From NCBI GenBank assembly GCA_034401795.1, contig CM067366.1, positions 73,393,087-73,457,086 of the forward strand: DNA of 64,000 bases. The letters are read 5' to 3'. The first letter of the stretch is position 1. Each line of letters begins with the position of its first letter. The stretch comes from Chaetoderma sp. LZ-2023a (taxonomy: Eukaryota > Mollusca > Caudofoveata > Chaetodermatida > Chaetodermatidae). A model generated the notes under the pieces. The model saw nothing but the letters and a program-made list of their open reading frames with translations, made no database searches and had not been told where the DNA came from. Position numbers and translations under genes: made by a program. Positions 1 to 12,690 of this stretch are shown here, piece after piece.

Positions 1-998
1 ATCAACAGTAAATATAGGTAAAATAAATAAATCGGCTTCCTGATTTAGAGAAGAAAAACATGGCTATTGCGACTGTTCAGTTTCACGATTTTATTAGGTC
101 ACTATTTTTATTGACGTAATATCATTCACGGGAATATCGGTCAAAGGGTGTGGTCGACTCGCTAACTATAACCCACTGTTTGAGACATTGGGGCGCACTA
201 TTTTCAATCTGGATTGTTCTTGCTATTAATGCGTGCGACCAGAAAACGGCACATTTTATTTTGGCAGTCGAGCGCTTTGATAAACAGAGTCTAGACAAAA
301 TCCGCGAGTATTTAAACGGGGCGAGTGTTTTACTCTTTTATTTCTGTTTCTGAGTCGTATAATCTGTTACTCGCGAAAACAGGCCTATACACATACATAT
401 AACACGACATTGAATATAGCCGATTCCAAAGCTCCTGATAATTACCGAGTACCCGATGTGCAGACTCGTTACTCGTCATGCTTCACGTGAACAATGCGTG
501 TAAAAAGCTATTTCCGCGAACTTCCGACGTGTAGCCAGTTGAAAAATGAATTACAAAAACTAAAACACTATAATTTTTAGGTGTCGTTACTTAAATTGGA
601 TTTAATCCTTAAAGAAATTTCTTAAAACAAGCCAGAAAAAAGACAAAATAACGACTTCAACGCTGCTCGTTCTTAATAAAATAGCAAATACTACGTTTTA
701 GTAAATTTTCATTGATAAATTCAACATAGTAATGTATTTTTCCACGGTCTAGTTCATGAACAACCAATCAGATATGTCTTTGCGAGATCGCTGTTGTGTT
801 TGAATAGCACGCAGTTTGTATGTTATTTTGTTATTCTAGCATGTTTGTTCGGTGACAAAATGTTTGGAGTAATAAATTACAAATAATAGAAACGGGAATA
901 GGGAATATATTACAGTGTAATTACTAACGGCGGATGGCCAGAGAATGAGTTTAGATGTTTTAAATAAAGCAATTTTACCGTGAGACTTTCAAGACGTA
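1..998 (+). repeat. Left arm of a 1-kb inverted repeat
   Basis: This stretch is the reverse complement of 30,386-31,400, with only scattered mismatches plus a roughly 20-base segment present only in the right arm near 30,710-30,735. The inner end of the match is sharp, at the shared motif AAGACGTA. The outer end coincides with the first base of the window, so the arm may continue to the left. It holds no convincing coding sequence. It could be one copy of an unknown interspersed repeat, or the terminal repeat of a very large element. Confidence 0.85.
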
Positions 999-1190
999 CG
1001 TTTGACATACAATTCTGCCTGTCATTATTTTGTAATTGACGTCTTGATGTTTGTTTTTACAACGACCCTTTCACCTCAACTCGGCTGATAGTTAGGGATG
1101 CCTGTATTTGTTGGTACTATTAGCACTTATTTACCCTTGGTCAAGTCAGATTTTATGAATATATTTCTCAAATATTGCTCAAACATTATG

Positions 1191-1294
1191 GACGGTATTC
1201 ATGGTATTTTGAAATGTCAATGGTCACGGTATCGGTTCACGGTATACCGCGGTCCTCACGGTACTACCGTCAGACCGCTCAGCTCTACCCCTGA
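1191..1294. repeat. hAT-like element terminus, tentative
   Basis: The block is rich in GGTATACC/CACGGTA motifs and, read on the minus strand, starts CAGGGGTAGAGCTGAG. That resembles the CAGGG/TAGGG ends of many hAT elements. A similar block lies at 31,463-31,545, read on the minus strand as CTAGAGGTGGGCGGTAT. No partner end or target duplication was identified, so only the family resemblance is claimed. Confidence 0.3.
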
Positions 1295-1740
1295 TCCACA
1301 TAAACAGTTTAAATTTCAGAAAGGAAATATGTTAATTCGCAGGTCAAGAGGAGACCACCCCAATCACAACCCCCCCGCCCCCCCCCCCCTCCCCCCCAAC
1401 ACACACACACCTCCCCCCACCCAGGAGAGTTCACCACTGCAATGACCGGTTCAATTATCTAGTCAGTCATTACAGTGGGAAAAAACCCTCCAGGAGTGGG
1501 CCTCTCAGTCTGCGAACCAACATATAATACTGTAACAGCAGGTTATTCTTATTATTCTTATCATCATCATCATTATTATTATTATCATTATCATTATTAC
1601 AATTTCTTTGTTTCATAAATACATGTTTTATGGTTTGCAATACATATGGGTAGTAAATAAGGACAAGATAGACAAGTAGTGAACATAGTCAAGTTCAATA
1701 TTAAACATGGATGTCTATGATTATAGATACGACAATAAAC

Positions 1741-1743
<3 letters not shown>

Positions 1744-1784
<41 letters not shown>
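1744..1784. repeat. (AT)n microsatellite
   Basis: About 20 uninterrupted TA units. A run of 18 G residues follows at 1,871-1,888, and C-rich tracts occur at 1,370-1,398 and 2,881-2,896. Confidence 0.97.
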
Positions 1785-1787
<3 letters not shown>

Positions 1788-1985
1788 TTTTGGGAGGGTA
1801 CTTTTACTTATAATGATGATATACTGTTTACAGGATGCTGGCTAATGGGGAGCATCCTTGGACAAGGGAAGGGGGGGGGGGGGGGGGGAGGGGTGCTCAT
1901 TCTCCTGCTCATCCTGTAGTTTGTTACTATGGTAATTGAAATTATTATTGGATATAATAGCAAGTGGAATCATCTAGTCATATTC

Positions 1986-2061
<76 letters not shown>
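1986..2061. repeat. (TAG)n trinucleotide microsatellite
   Basis: About 25 perfect units of TAG. The minus-strand reading as a run of threonines is an artefact of the repeat. Confidence 0.97.
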
Positions 2062-2062
<1 letters not shown>

Positions 2063-3060
2063 AATACGTTCTGATAGTGTAAATAGTAGATGTCGAATGT
2101 CAGCCCTGCCATCAGTGTGTCCAAGATGCCATAACTGAAGCCTGTAAGACTATTTAAAAAGGCGGGTGGTGCAGATGTGTGCAGACTGGACATCACTCAT
2201 TCACTGTGTGGCATAGCTGGCAGCCTGCTCTAAAACCAACCTACAGCAACGCTGTCGGTGACTCCATGGTTCACTATCCAGACTGTCTGTAAATACGTTA
2301 CAAATCAATGTAGAAGCACCCAAAGGTGTACGGATATGTGACCAGAAACCTCACTGAGCAGTGACGCTGTCAGTCTGGGCGGTGCTCCTAATACAGGAGG
2401 GACTTCCGAAATACAGTACAATAAGCTATCTCGGAGTTCCGAATGCGCATGTGCAGCAAACGTCAGGTCAAAGGTCAAAGCACATAAACAAACCACTTTG
2501 TGTGCCTTCGCTTAGTAATAATCACATAGCTTTTACGGCGTTTTCAGCTAAATAAACTTTTTACAAACATCTCGCTTCATAAAGATAATATTCTTACGTA
2601 ATAATCACTGCGTGTTTATAAAAGAAATTTCATATGGCTAACACGAATCGCACGAAATACCCTATTTTCGTATATGCCCTATATATTTAGCCTATATAAT
2701 ATGTAGTACTGCTATGTTTAATTCCAGCGACTGTCGCCGGGTATTATATAATTTTTTTTATTTCATACCCATATTGATTAAACCCTACAAAATCAACAGT
2801 TTGTAACTATTATTTTGTATCCATATATAATTAGCAGCCTCGGCAGTTAGCGCGTCGACACCTCCCCCCCACCAACACGCAGCCCCCCCCCCCCCCAAAT
2901 AGCCATGCCCGGGGTGTCAAGAACGTAAATATTTGTTATTAAATCTTTAAAAAAACCTCATGTTTGGCTGTATGTTTTAACCCATTCCCCCACCCCCCAA
3001 TAGCAGTTGGCTGCTATAACCTTTTGGAAATTTTTATCACATATCATATATAGCACCTAC

Positions 3061-3235
3061 ATTCATAGGTGTGTAGGAACGTACTTTGACGTGGTGGGTT
3101 GGGGGGGGGGGGGGTTGATGGCGCTAAACTATATGACCAAAACCTAATGGGTGCTACGGAGAATACACTGAGAGAAAAAATCTGAAGGGTTGCTAGCACC
3201 CCACCCCTCCCCTACTCCTATGTATATGGCAAGCA
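3061..3235. mobile_element. Short interspersed repeat, copy 1
   Basis: The 5' part (CATAGGTGTGTAGGAACG, then a G-rich tract, then a block containing GGCTAAACTAT- and GAATACACT-like motifs) recurs at 53,132-53,245. The 3' part reads CCCTACTCCTATG, so both ends point outward with a CATAGG(A/T)GTAGG motif. This looks like a small non-autonomous element with terminal inverted repeats. The superfamily was not identified. Confidence 0.45.
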
Positions 3236-3884
3236 TCTCGAAAATTTAAAAGCCAACTTGTCCTTGTATGGTGTCTGTGTTAAATCCAATAAACGAACTT
3301 GTAAGGTTCTGAAAACAAGTATTTTATTTTTTTAATTTACGTTCGTGATACCCACCCACCCCACACAGACTATACCCCCTCCAACAATGGCAATCCGGGT
3401 GATTTTTTTGGTTTGAAAAATCCAAATTTGTAAGCAAAATTAGGGTGAATTATGGTATGTTGTGGTGTATTGTTTTAATTTTATTTTAAGAGCAACCCTA
3501 TGTCTAAACTCTACAATTAAAGTATTAGAAGGATTCTCAGATCGAGCTTAATCTTCGAAGATTTCCATTGGGAAGATCTAACTCACACCCTCCCGACACT
3601 GCCTCCTGCCAATCAAATAATTTGTTCAGACCAATGCGATTACTGATCACCAATGTACCTAAACAATCTAGCAACCAAAGGATCAACAAGTCAGCCACTC
3701 TAGAGCAATCAGAATAATTATTCAGTCAATCAATGATTAAAGAATAAAGAAATGAATCAATCAATAAATTGGATTCAATTCCATTCAATTACAGCCAGCC
3801 ATGCGATCGTTCGGCCAATCAATTAGGTATATATACGCACAATTGCAGTGGTGCCATGTATGGGGCGGTTTGGGCTACCAAGTA

Positions 3885-4347
3885 GCCTAAATGCATGAGT
3901 GAGTGATCGACTAACCAATAGAGTACATGACTGGCTGGCCCGCCGACCGACTGACTCACAGACCGACCGACTCAGAGACCGACCAACTCACAGACCGACC
4001 GACCCGACCCGACCAACAGACCGACCCCACCCACCCACCCACTCACCGACTGACCAACTCCCTCACTCACTCACCCACCCACCCACTGGCTCACTCACTG
4101 AATCGCTCACTGGCTGGCTCGCTCACTGACCAACTTACTGACTCACCGACCGACCCACCCACCGACTCACTCACTCACGAGTGACTGATAAATTGTGTGT
4201 GGGTGAGTGAGTGAGGGAGTGGGTGGATGAGTGAGTGAGTGAGTGAGTGAGTGAGTGAGTGAGTGAGTGAGTGAGTGAGTGAGTGAGTGAGTGAGTGAGT
4301 GTGAGGGAGTGAGTGAGTGAGTGAGTGAGTGAGTGAGTGAGTGAGTG
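3885..4347. repeat. Tetranucleotide repeat with strand switch (CTCA then TGAG)
   Basis: The left half (about 3,899-4,180) is a degenerate mix of CTCA, CCGA and CACC units. After a spacer of about 20 bases, the right half (4,200-4,347) is nearly pure TGAG, the complement of CTCA. The two halves can pair, giving a large imperfect foldback. The long open frames here are by-products of the repeat. Confidence 0.85.
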
Positions 4348-4385
4348 GCAGGACGATTGACCAACTGGCTGGTCAACCGACCAAC

Positions 4386-5060
4386 TAACTGGCTGAGTGG
4401 GTGGGTTGGTCAGTGGTGGATTGGGTCATAGGTCGATGTCTGTCTTCCGCTGGGGCTGCCACATGCCTGGTTGTCTGGCTGCCGCCCTGGCTGATTGCCT
4501 GACTTGGCTGCCTAATTGCGTACCCTGCCCTACACTGCCCTGCCCTGCCCTGCCCAGCCCAGTCCTGGTTGCATGCCTGCCAAGCCCTGGCTGCCTGACT
4601 ACCTATCATGCCTTGACTGACTGCCTGCCTGTCCTCTACTGGCTGCCTGCCAGCCCTACTCTGGCTGCCTGATTGCTTGCCCTGCCCTGGCTGCCTGTCC
4701 TGACTGCCTGCCCTGCTCTGGCTGCCTGTCATGCCCTGACTGACTATCTGCCCTGGCTGACTGCCTTCCTGTCCTCCCCTGGCTGCCTGATTGCATGCCA
4801 TGCCATTGATGCCTGCCTGCCTGCTCTGATCTGGCTGTCTGATTACCTGCCATGTCTGCCTGCCCTCCCTGGCTGCCTGCCTGCCATACCCTGGCTGCCC
4901 TCCCCTGGCTGCCTGATTGCCTACCTGTCCTCCCTTGGCTGCGTGATTGCCTGCCTGCCCTGCCCTTGCTGCCTGATTGCTTGCCCTGCCATGGCTGCCT
5001 GATTGGGAGTAATATTACATAGTGCACCGGTCCTGCCCTGGCTTCCGGCCTGAGTGGTTT
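4386..5060. repeat. Degenerate CTGCC/TGGCTGCCTG minisatellite
   Basis: Almost 700 bases are built from variations of TGGCTGCCTGATTGC and CTGCCCTGCCCTGC, on a pyrimidine-rich strand. Open frames on both strands come from the repeat itself; the minus-strand frame is a Gln/Gly/Ser/Arg-rich pseudo-protein. I see no gene. Confidence 0.8.
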
Positions 5061-6232
5061 GTTTGACTGATGTTTATTTATGGATAATATGATAAACATA
5101 ATTATACTCTGTTTGGGATAATTCCGTTATCAATGAATAGCGCAATCTACGCGCACGTATTACATTGAATGATTACATTAGGTAGCCTAATAGTGCCTTT
5201 AGGAGACTAGAGAATTATAGTGTTAAATTGGGAATATTAGAACAATGAAATTGTAAAACCCAAGTATGCGTAGTACCATACACACTAACTATATAGGCCT
5301 AACTATGAAGCTGGTGTACGTGTGTAGGCCTACGCCGTCAGTCTCACGTACTCGCTGACATTACCTAGACTTAAAAATAAGCATATTGTAATTGTACTTC
5401 TAAAATACATATAATAACTACATTTATTTATTGAATTTATGCAAAATACACTAGTGTGAATCCACTTCTAATCGGAACAGCGAAAAATGGGCCGAATTGG
5501 CACCGGGGCGAATGCGCTTGACCGCGTTGTTTTCCGCCTCCAGTTGCGTAAATATTATTTGATTTTCTAATTCTGCTGCATAAATATCTTGACATGATTC
5601 CATATCAAGCTGCCCCTAAGAATTCACACATAAGAACACCATAAAACACGCATGGATGAGGAGGAAAATTCGTGGCGTAGCATTCATAACCGCAGAGCTG
5701 TCAGACTCGAGAGATTTGTTTATGTGTTTTGACCTTTGACATTACCCATAATTCTTTATTATGGTAGAATCAAGATATATAGTACAAAAACACTGAGGCA
5801 ATAACAAGGCAATGACGTATGCCTCGTAAAACGATCACGATGATGGTTGTCTATCTAAGACGTCAACAGCTTCAGGTAAAAACGGGTTTCGAGATACCAC
5901 GATTTTTGGTTACCTTCCTCTTCTTGTTCTTGTTATGTAAATTCCGCCTCTCGTAGTTTCCCTTTAGTCGAACCGCCAAATATGGAGTATATTCATATCT
6001 GATTTCACTATATAGTTTGGGTTTTTGTTTTTGTTATACGTTGTTTACAATCAATCGCGACGTCATTTGGTTTCATGGACGATTTCTATCAAGGTTACTG
6101 CACAATTCACATACATAGGATGGCAGCTTCGAGTAGCTACGAGAGTGACAGTAAACTCGTCCTATAGTGCAGTTTTTAGTTGCTTTCGGAATGTATGATT
6201 TATATTTAAGAGTAATCAACAGAATGCAGAGT
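5061..6232. other. Non-coding stretch, nothing recognised
   Basis: AT-rich sequence without a long open frame or a repeat I recognise. One 24-base segment (5,712-5,743, minus strand) matches 2,464-2,490; it contains a GGTCA repeat followed by ACATAAACAAA. Confidence 0.6.
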
Positions 6233-6249
6233 TCAAAATACAACAGTCA

Positions 6250-7660
6250 GGAATTTAATTGGACATGACACCCGATTCAAAAAGGAAACTGTATTACACC
6301 GCCTGACCTTAATTGTTATTAAGTCGGAGTAGACCAGAGCGTTTCTTTTGTAGGTTAAAACATGGTTCTCTTGCATATTTTTCGAATGTATCGAAGTGTG
6401 AATCCGTAAGCGTACTTGCATCCAATATCATTTGTATACAGCAATTGTCTGTAGTCGCGATATTCTATTGCTGCATCAATGTTCTGATCTTTGTCAAAAT
6501 TGGGCTTCTAACATGCTCTAGCTCTGGACAGTCCAGGAGGAAGTGCTGAAGATCTTCCATTTTATTGCTATACAGTGGCCATTTGGGTACTGCCTTTCTG
6601 TTTCTAGTTAAGCTAGCAAATAGATGGTATCTCTGCACAGGCAGTTTGGCTTTGATGGTTGCTTTGTACACTGAAGCTTTATCTGTTCCACAGCTACTCC
6701 ATTATCACGTGTGCTGTACCAATTTTCCAATTGTCTGTGTTTGGGTACTTCAGGGTAGTTTTCTCAGCAACACCCCCCCCCCTTAAGTTTATACTCCCAG
6801 TAGTTGTTAATATGTGATGAGATTGGTTTTTTTCATGCTAATTTGTCTGGTGGGATTTCCAACATTGTATATGCAGATGGTAATTTATATTGCTGAAGGA
6901 TTTTCCTGATGTTTACTGGCCAGCTGTTTGATGATAGCATCTTGATATAAAGTTGTCAGTCCAGAATATCTCGCTCCAGAGAGCCTTCTCTCCTCAGCAT
7001 TTGCACAAATGGTAGGGCTCCCAATAATATGTATACAGCTGAGTTGGCAGTTCCAGTTGTTAAATGCTGTATGGCGTTCATATAGTATCTATAGAATTTT
7101 TCCAGCCTTTCTATTTCTGTCTGCATTAGCATTAGACCTTCAAGTCCATGGATTAGAACTGGAGTTATGTATATATCCCATAGCTGTTTTGATGTTAGAG
7201 GATTCAACCCATTTAAGCCATGCAGTCCCACTCCCAAGAGTGAATATGATGCTCTTGTAGATGATCCCATTCTGGCTTCTATTTTGTCCTTATTTCGATC
7301 ATTTGACATTCGTACAACCCCAACATGTGTTTTCAAAGGAAATACCATTTAGGCTTAGATGTGCTGCTTTCGAACCTCTCATGGCTAGTTGTTTTGTTTT
7401 ATTGCTGCTGAATAAGTAGCATTCATTTGATGCATCTATTTGAGCTTCGTTTATCAGAATTTGCATGGAGAGTGGGGTATCTTCTTCGTCTTCTTCTTCT
7501 TCTTCATGTAGATTCCCCACTATATGAGGGACCTCTTCATCATCATCATTTACGAAGCATATGCCATTGGCTTGTTATGGCCTCAGTGTTTTTGTTGTAG
7601 TATGGCTTGCTCTGTCCAACTCAAAAGTTCTTTCTTTAATATCTAGTTTGCTCTTTCATA
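6250..7660 (-). pseudogene. LINE family B, 3' part of reverse transcriptase ORF (decayed)
   Basis: Minus-strand frames join, through frameshifts, into the C-terminal part of a non-LTR retrotransposon polyprotein. First comes a segment around INEAQIDASNE and SSNKTKQLAMRGSK (7,300-7,460). Next is a conserved block GLHGLNGLNP...YITPVLIHGLE and TANSAVYILLGALP (6,956-7,348). A zinc-knuckle-like tail ends with HFLLDCPEL (6,465-6,671); its first two Cys are changed (PLYS in place of CPLC). A second copy on the other strand (26,540-27,340) confirms the block order and keeps the cysteines. The copy is dead, and the exact clade (L2/CR1/Jockey-like) was not resolved. Confidence 0.75.
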
Positions 7661-7682
7661 GGATAGCACTGTGGACTCATGC

Positions 7683-10440
7683 TTATTGAGCCTTTATGTC
7701 CGCATCTTCATTTGTGTATGAAACACAACACCTTCGCACGTGACTTCCAGGCATTTTATAGTCAACGATAAAGTCAAATTTCATCTCCTGATCCTTCCAA
7801 AATTTATGCAGCCCTACCTCGAACTTAAGCACTGATGTAGTATTTACTAGAGTGCTCGGTAGGCTGTTCCAGACATACACTACTCTATTTGTGAATGAGT
7901 ATTTCCGTAGATCCAACCGACACCTCTTTTTCTCTAGCCTTAAGTTGTGTCCTCTTGTTGTCTTGCTTTTAGATATTTCCAGCAGATTTTTGATAATTTT
8001 TGGATCGTATGTTCCATTTAGTATTTTAAATACCTCTATCATATCTCCTCTTAGTCTTCTATATTTGAGTGATGGAAGTCCTAGCTTTCTTAATCGCTCA
8101 GGGTACTCTAGATCTTTCAGTGTGTGAATCAATTTTGTTGCACTTCTCTGCACATTTTCCATCGTCGCTATGCCCTTTTTGGTGTGCGGCCCCCCACACA
8201 GATACAGCATATTCCAGGTGAGGTCTAACCAGCGCTTTGAAAAGGCTGATGAATACGCCTTCATCTAGGAAGCTGAAGGATCTCCTTATCAGTCCCATTA
8301 TTGTGTTTGCCTTATTTACCTGTGACTGTATGTGTTGCTTAAATGACAAGTTATTGTCCACTGTGACGCCTATATCTTTTTCTTGTGCAACATTTTCCAG
8401 GGTCACCAAGTCACCATCCTGATTTTGTAGACAATACTCATATGTGTTTTCCTCTTTCTTTGTTCCACTCTGTATATTCATAACTTTGCATTTATTTGGG
8501 TGAAACCGCGGTAACCATGTGTCAGTCCATCCTTTTAGGGAATCCAGATCTTCTTGTAGCTTTTCCTTCTCTTCAAATGTCTTTGTCTCTTTGTACATCT
8601 TTGTGTCATCTGCAAAGAGAAACGTTGTTGCATTGACACAGTCAGGCAAGTCATTTATGTAAAAGACAAATAATATCGGTCCTAGGACGCTGCCTTGTGG
8701 GATCCCACTTATCACACTTCTGTCACGCGAGCTTATTTCATTAACAAGTCCATGTAGACAGTGTCTACCATACCCCCTTTGTCCAGTAGTTTTGTCCATT
8801 CGTCCATCACTTTCAGCATTTGAAGGCTTGTTGACCTTCCGGACAGGAATCCAAATTGTGCGCTACTGAATAGGTAATTTCTTTCCATATGGGTTAGAAT
8901 CTCAGCCCTGACCAATTTCTCCAGTAATTTACATATGACACTTGTTAGGCTGATATGTCTATAGTTCCCTGGGTCTGATTTGCTTCCTTTCTTAAAAATT
9001 GCTGTGACATTTGCAGTTCTCCAGGCTTCAGGCACCACACCCTGTTCCAGAGACTTGTTGAATATCATTGTCAGTGGTTTATACAGCACACCACTAAGTT
9101 ATTTTGGATGGATCCCATCAGGTCCTAGAGCTTTGTTCTTAACTATCACTTTTAGCAGTTTTAAAACTTCTTCCTCGTTGAGCACTCTGTCATGGAACGC
9201 CTCCTGGATATGTTTGTCTTCCAATTTGGGTATGTCTCCAGGCGGTTCCTTCATGAAGACGCTGGTGAAGAAGTCTGCAAGGACATCAGCTTTATCTTTG
9301 TCTTCACTAGCTACCTTTTCCCCCTTCCTCTATGGTTGTCTTTAATTCTGCTATTCCTGTCTTCACTAATCTTTTGGAGTTAACATAATACTCCAGAATT
9401 TCTTGGGGTCTCGCCATCTCCTTTCCTTATCTCTTTTCGCTTTTCTTACTAAGCCCATTACTTGATTTTGGATTTTGGCTTACTCCTTGTACTTACTTTC
9501 CTCTCTTGTTTCAATAAACCTCTGCCAACTCCTATGCTACTTTCTTATTGTTGCTGTAATTTTCTCATCTACCTAACAGCATGACCTTTCCTTGTCTTTT
9601 CATTGCCTTTTGTTCTTGTTTTTGGGATACATTTATCTTGGGCCATGTGGTAAATATTCATAAAATGGTTTAACGCAGTACATGTATTCAGTTCTTCTAG
9701 TTCCTTCTCCAAGTTTCTATCCATTTCGACGTTCATTGCTTCATAATTTCCTTTGAAATATTTCTGTCTCACCTCTCTGTTGTGGTTCCTGCCTATATGA
9801 GTATGGAAAGTAAATTTCAATGCACAGTGATCGCTTACTCCTATAGTGCTTTAATGGGTTATGTCAGTTATTAATTCTTCATTGGAGGGAAGTAGGTCAA
9901 TGGTACTAGGAGTGCAGTTTATCCTTGTGTGGGTAGGTTCTGTTACAGTCTGGTGCTAGTAACAGTCTCTTATACATTATACAAATGCCTCTGCGTCCAT
10001 GTCATTTTCGGATATCCATGTATTCCAGTTTATTTTAGGGAAATTAAAGTCTCCCATGATCAATAGGCGTGTAAACTCATTTCTCAGACTACATACCTCT
10101 CTGATGAGCTCTCTCAGCTCTCTAAGATTTTCTTTGCTACTGCTTGGACTTTTGTAGATACATCCAATCATTAGGGTTTCGTGTCCACCAATCTTTACCT
10201 TCACCCAGACACTCTTCGAAATTACTTTTCAGTTTACATTCGATTCCTTTTAGTTCTTTTTTTATGTACAGTACTACACCTCTTCTGTTGATTGTTTCTG
10301 ACTCATTTCCAAACAGCTCAAAGCCCGTAATCTGCAGATCCTATTCCTATAATGCTAACTAGATTTTCCTCATCTATTACCCTTCTTTTTAATTCCTTAA
10401 TTTTGTTTGGCAAGCTGTCTGCATTTGTATACATGCACTG
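7683..10440 (-). pseudogene. CR1-like LINE: endonuclease plus reverse transcriptase (broken)
   Basis: Read on the minus strand, an apurinic-type endonuclease comes first (9,977-10,204, motif MGDFNFPKINW). It is followed by the linker and fingers (KNKALGPDGI and FNKSLEQGVVPEAW, about 8,990-9,200). The reverse transcriptase palm follows, with GIPQGSVLGP and the catalytic FADD (8,098-8,799), then a C-terminal segment with RRLRGDMIEVFKI and YVWNSLP (7,683-8,264). Frameshifts separate the pieces. Near 8,735 the motif A core (normally DFSKAFDxVPH and about 40 residues after it) is missing, so MDL runs straight into NEISSRDRS. The enzyme cannot be functional. The 5' end is lost at a microsatellite and the 3' end abuts LINE family B. 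Confidence 0.88.
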
Positions 10441-10488
10441 TATACCGTCCCCATGTTATTTCATGTGTACAACTTTTTGGCCTCTTTG

Positions 10489-11380
<892 letters not shown>

Positions 11381-11383
11381 ATC

Positions 11384-12270
11384 AGATCTGCAAAAGGATA
11401 TTGACAATGCTTACAAGTGGGCAGAAGATTGGCAGCTTACTTTTAACCAAGACAAAACACATCTTCTGCCATTAGGTACAAACAATCCAGGCTGACGATA
11501 CAATACATTAGGACTTAACTTAAGCTCCCCAATTACATCAACTGATTGTGAGAAGGATTTAGGGGTTTACATCGATAGCAGACTATCATTTGATACACAT
11601 ATACATACTATAGTTAAAAAAGCAAATTATCTTTTGTGTGTAATCAAACAAATTGTAACACACATACAACCAGCCATATTCAATTTACTGTATCGATCAC
11701 TTGTGAGACCTGTCTTGGGAATATTACACTAATGTATTCCCAAATACAAAAAAAACCAGTCCATAATTCTGGAAAATGTATAGCGAAGGGCTACGAACTT
11801 ATACCAAAACTAAGAAATCAAAGCTACGAAATGAGATTAAGATCACAAAACCTAATGCCATTAAAGTACAATGGTAAAGTGCAATTAAGGTTGCGTGGGG
11901 ACCTAATTGAAGTCTTCAAGATCATTAAAAAACAAATACAACATCAATAGTGCAGACTTTTTTCAAGAACCTTACACAAAGGTAACACGGGGCCACCATA
12001 CATGTTAATGGTAGGCCGGTGCAACAAGATCATTAGAAGAAGCTTTTTTACCAAACGAATAGTGGATCTCTGAAATTATATTTCCACCCATACCGTTGAA
12101 GCTAAAGACTGTGAGGCTTTCAAACAGAGACTAGATAAAAACTTAGACAAAATGATGTACAATTTTGACTAGCACCAGAGCCGATATCACTACCAATAAA
12201 ACCACACCAGCAAAGTACAAACATACAATGCAACAGGATATAAGAAGCCTAATGCTTAAGCCCTGAAAAC
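11384..12270 (+). pseudogene. CR1-like LINE 3' fragment
   Basis: The plus strand encodes, with many stops, the region after the reverse transcriptase active site: DNAYKWAEDWQLTFNQDKT, then a segment around CEKDLGVYIDSRLSFDTHI, then NLLYRSLVRPVLG and RGDLIEVFKI. These are the usual thumb and C-terminal landmarks of CR1-type elements. The fragment ends in a (GAT)n tail at 12,271-12,318. It is heavily mutated and 5'-truncated. Confidence 0.8.
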
Positions 12271-12318
12271 ACGATGCTGATGATGATGATGATGACGATG
12301 ATGATGAAGATGATGATG
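12271..12318. repeat. (GAT)n tail between two LINE 3' ends
   Basis: A run of GATGATGAT with few interruptions. It is the 3' tail of the plus-strand LINE fragment and also touches the 3' end of the minus-strand fragment that follows, so two LINE tails meet here. Confidence 0.8.
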
Positions 12319-12690
12319 CCTGTTCAGTCGAATTCAAATGTTCTTTCTTTGAAGTAGATATCTAGTTTGCTCTTGAATAATTCAACCGTTGTTGCCTTGA
12401 CTATTGTAGCTGGCAGTGAATTCCACTGTGGTACCACTCTATTAGCGAAAAAGTGTTTGCGAATATCTTTGTTGCTGTGTTATGTCGAGCTTGAACCTAT
12501 GACCTCTGGTCTGTGCAATACTGGATGGTTAAAAAAAGTAGTCCTTATCAACATTATATAGATCTCTGATGAGCTTGAATGTTTCAATTAAATCTCATCG
12601 AAATCGTCTATATTTCAGTGACATTATAGGTTTAGGGCTTTAACTCTTTCCTTGTAGCTATACTCTTTGATTTGTGGGACAAGTTTTGTT
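12319..12690 (-). pseudogene. CR1-like LINE 3' fragment, opposite strand
   Basis: The minus strand reads, with stops and shifts, LKYRRFR-DLIETFKLI followed by IRKHFFANRVVPQWNSLPA and a short tail. This is the C-terminal end of a CR1-type polyprotein, comparable to 7,683-8,100. Only the last ~120 codons remain. Confidence 0.75.

Noticed and set aside
3899..5099. Pro/Thr-rich and Gln/Gly/Ser-rich open frames of 60-147 codons
   Set aside because: They follow the degenerate tetranucleotide and CTGCC repeats in several frames on both strands.
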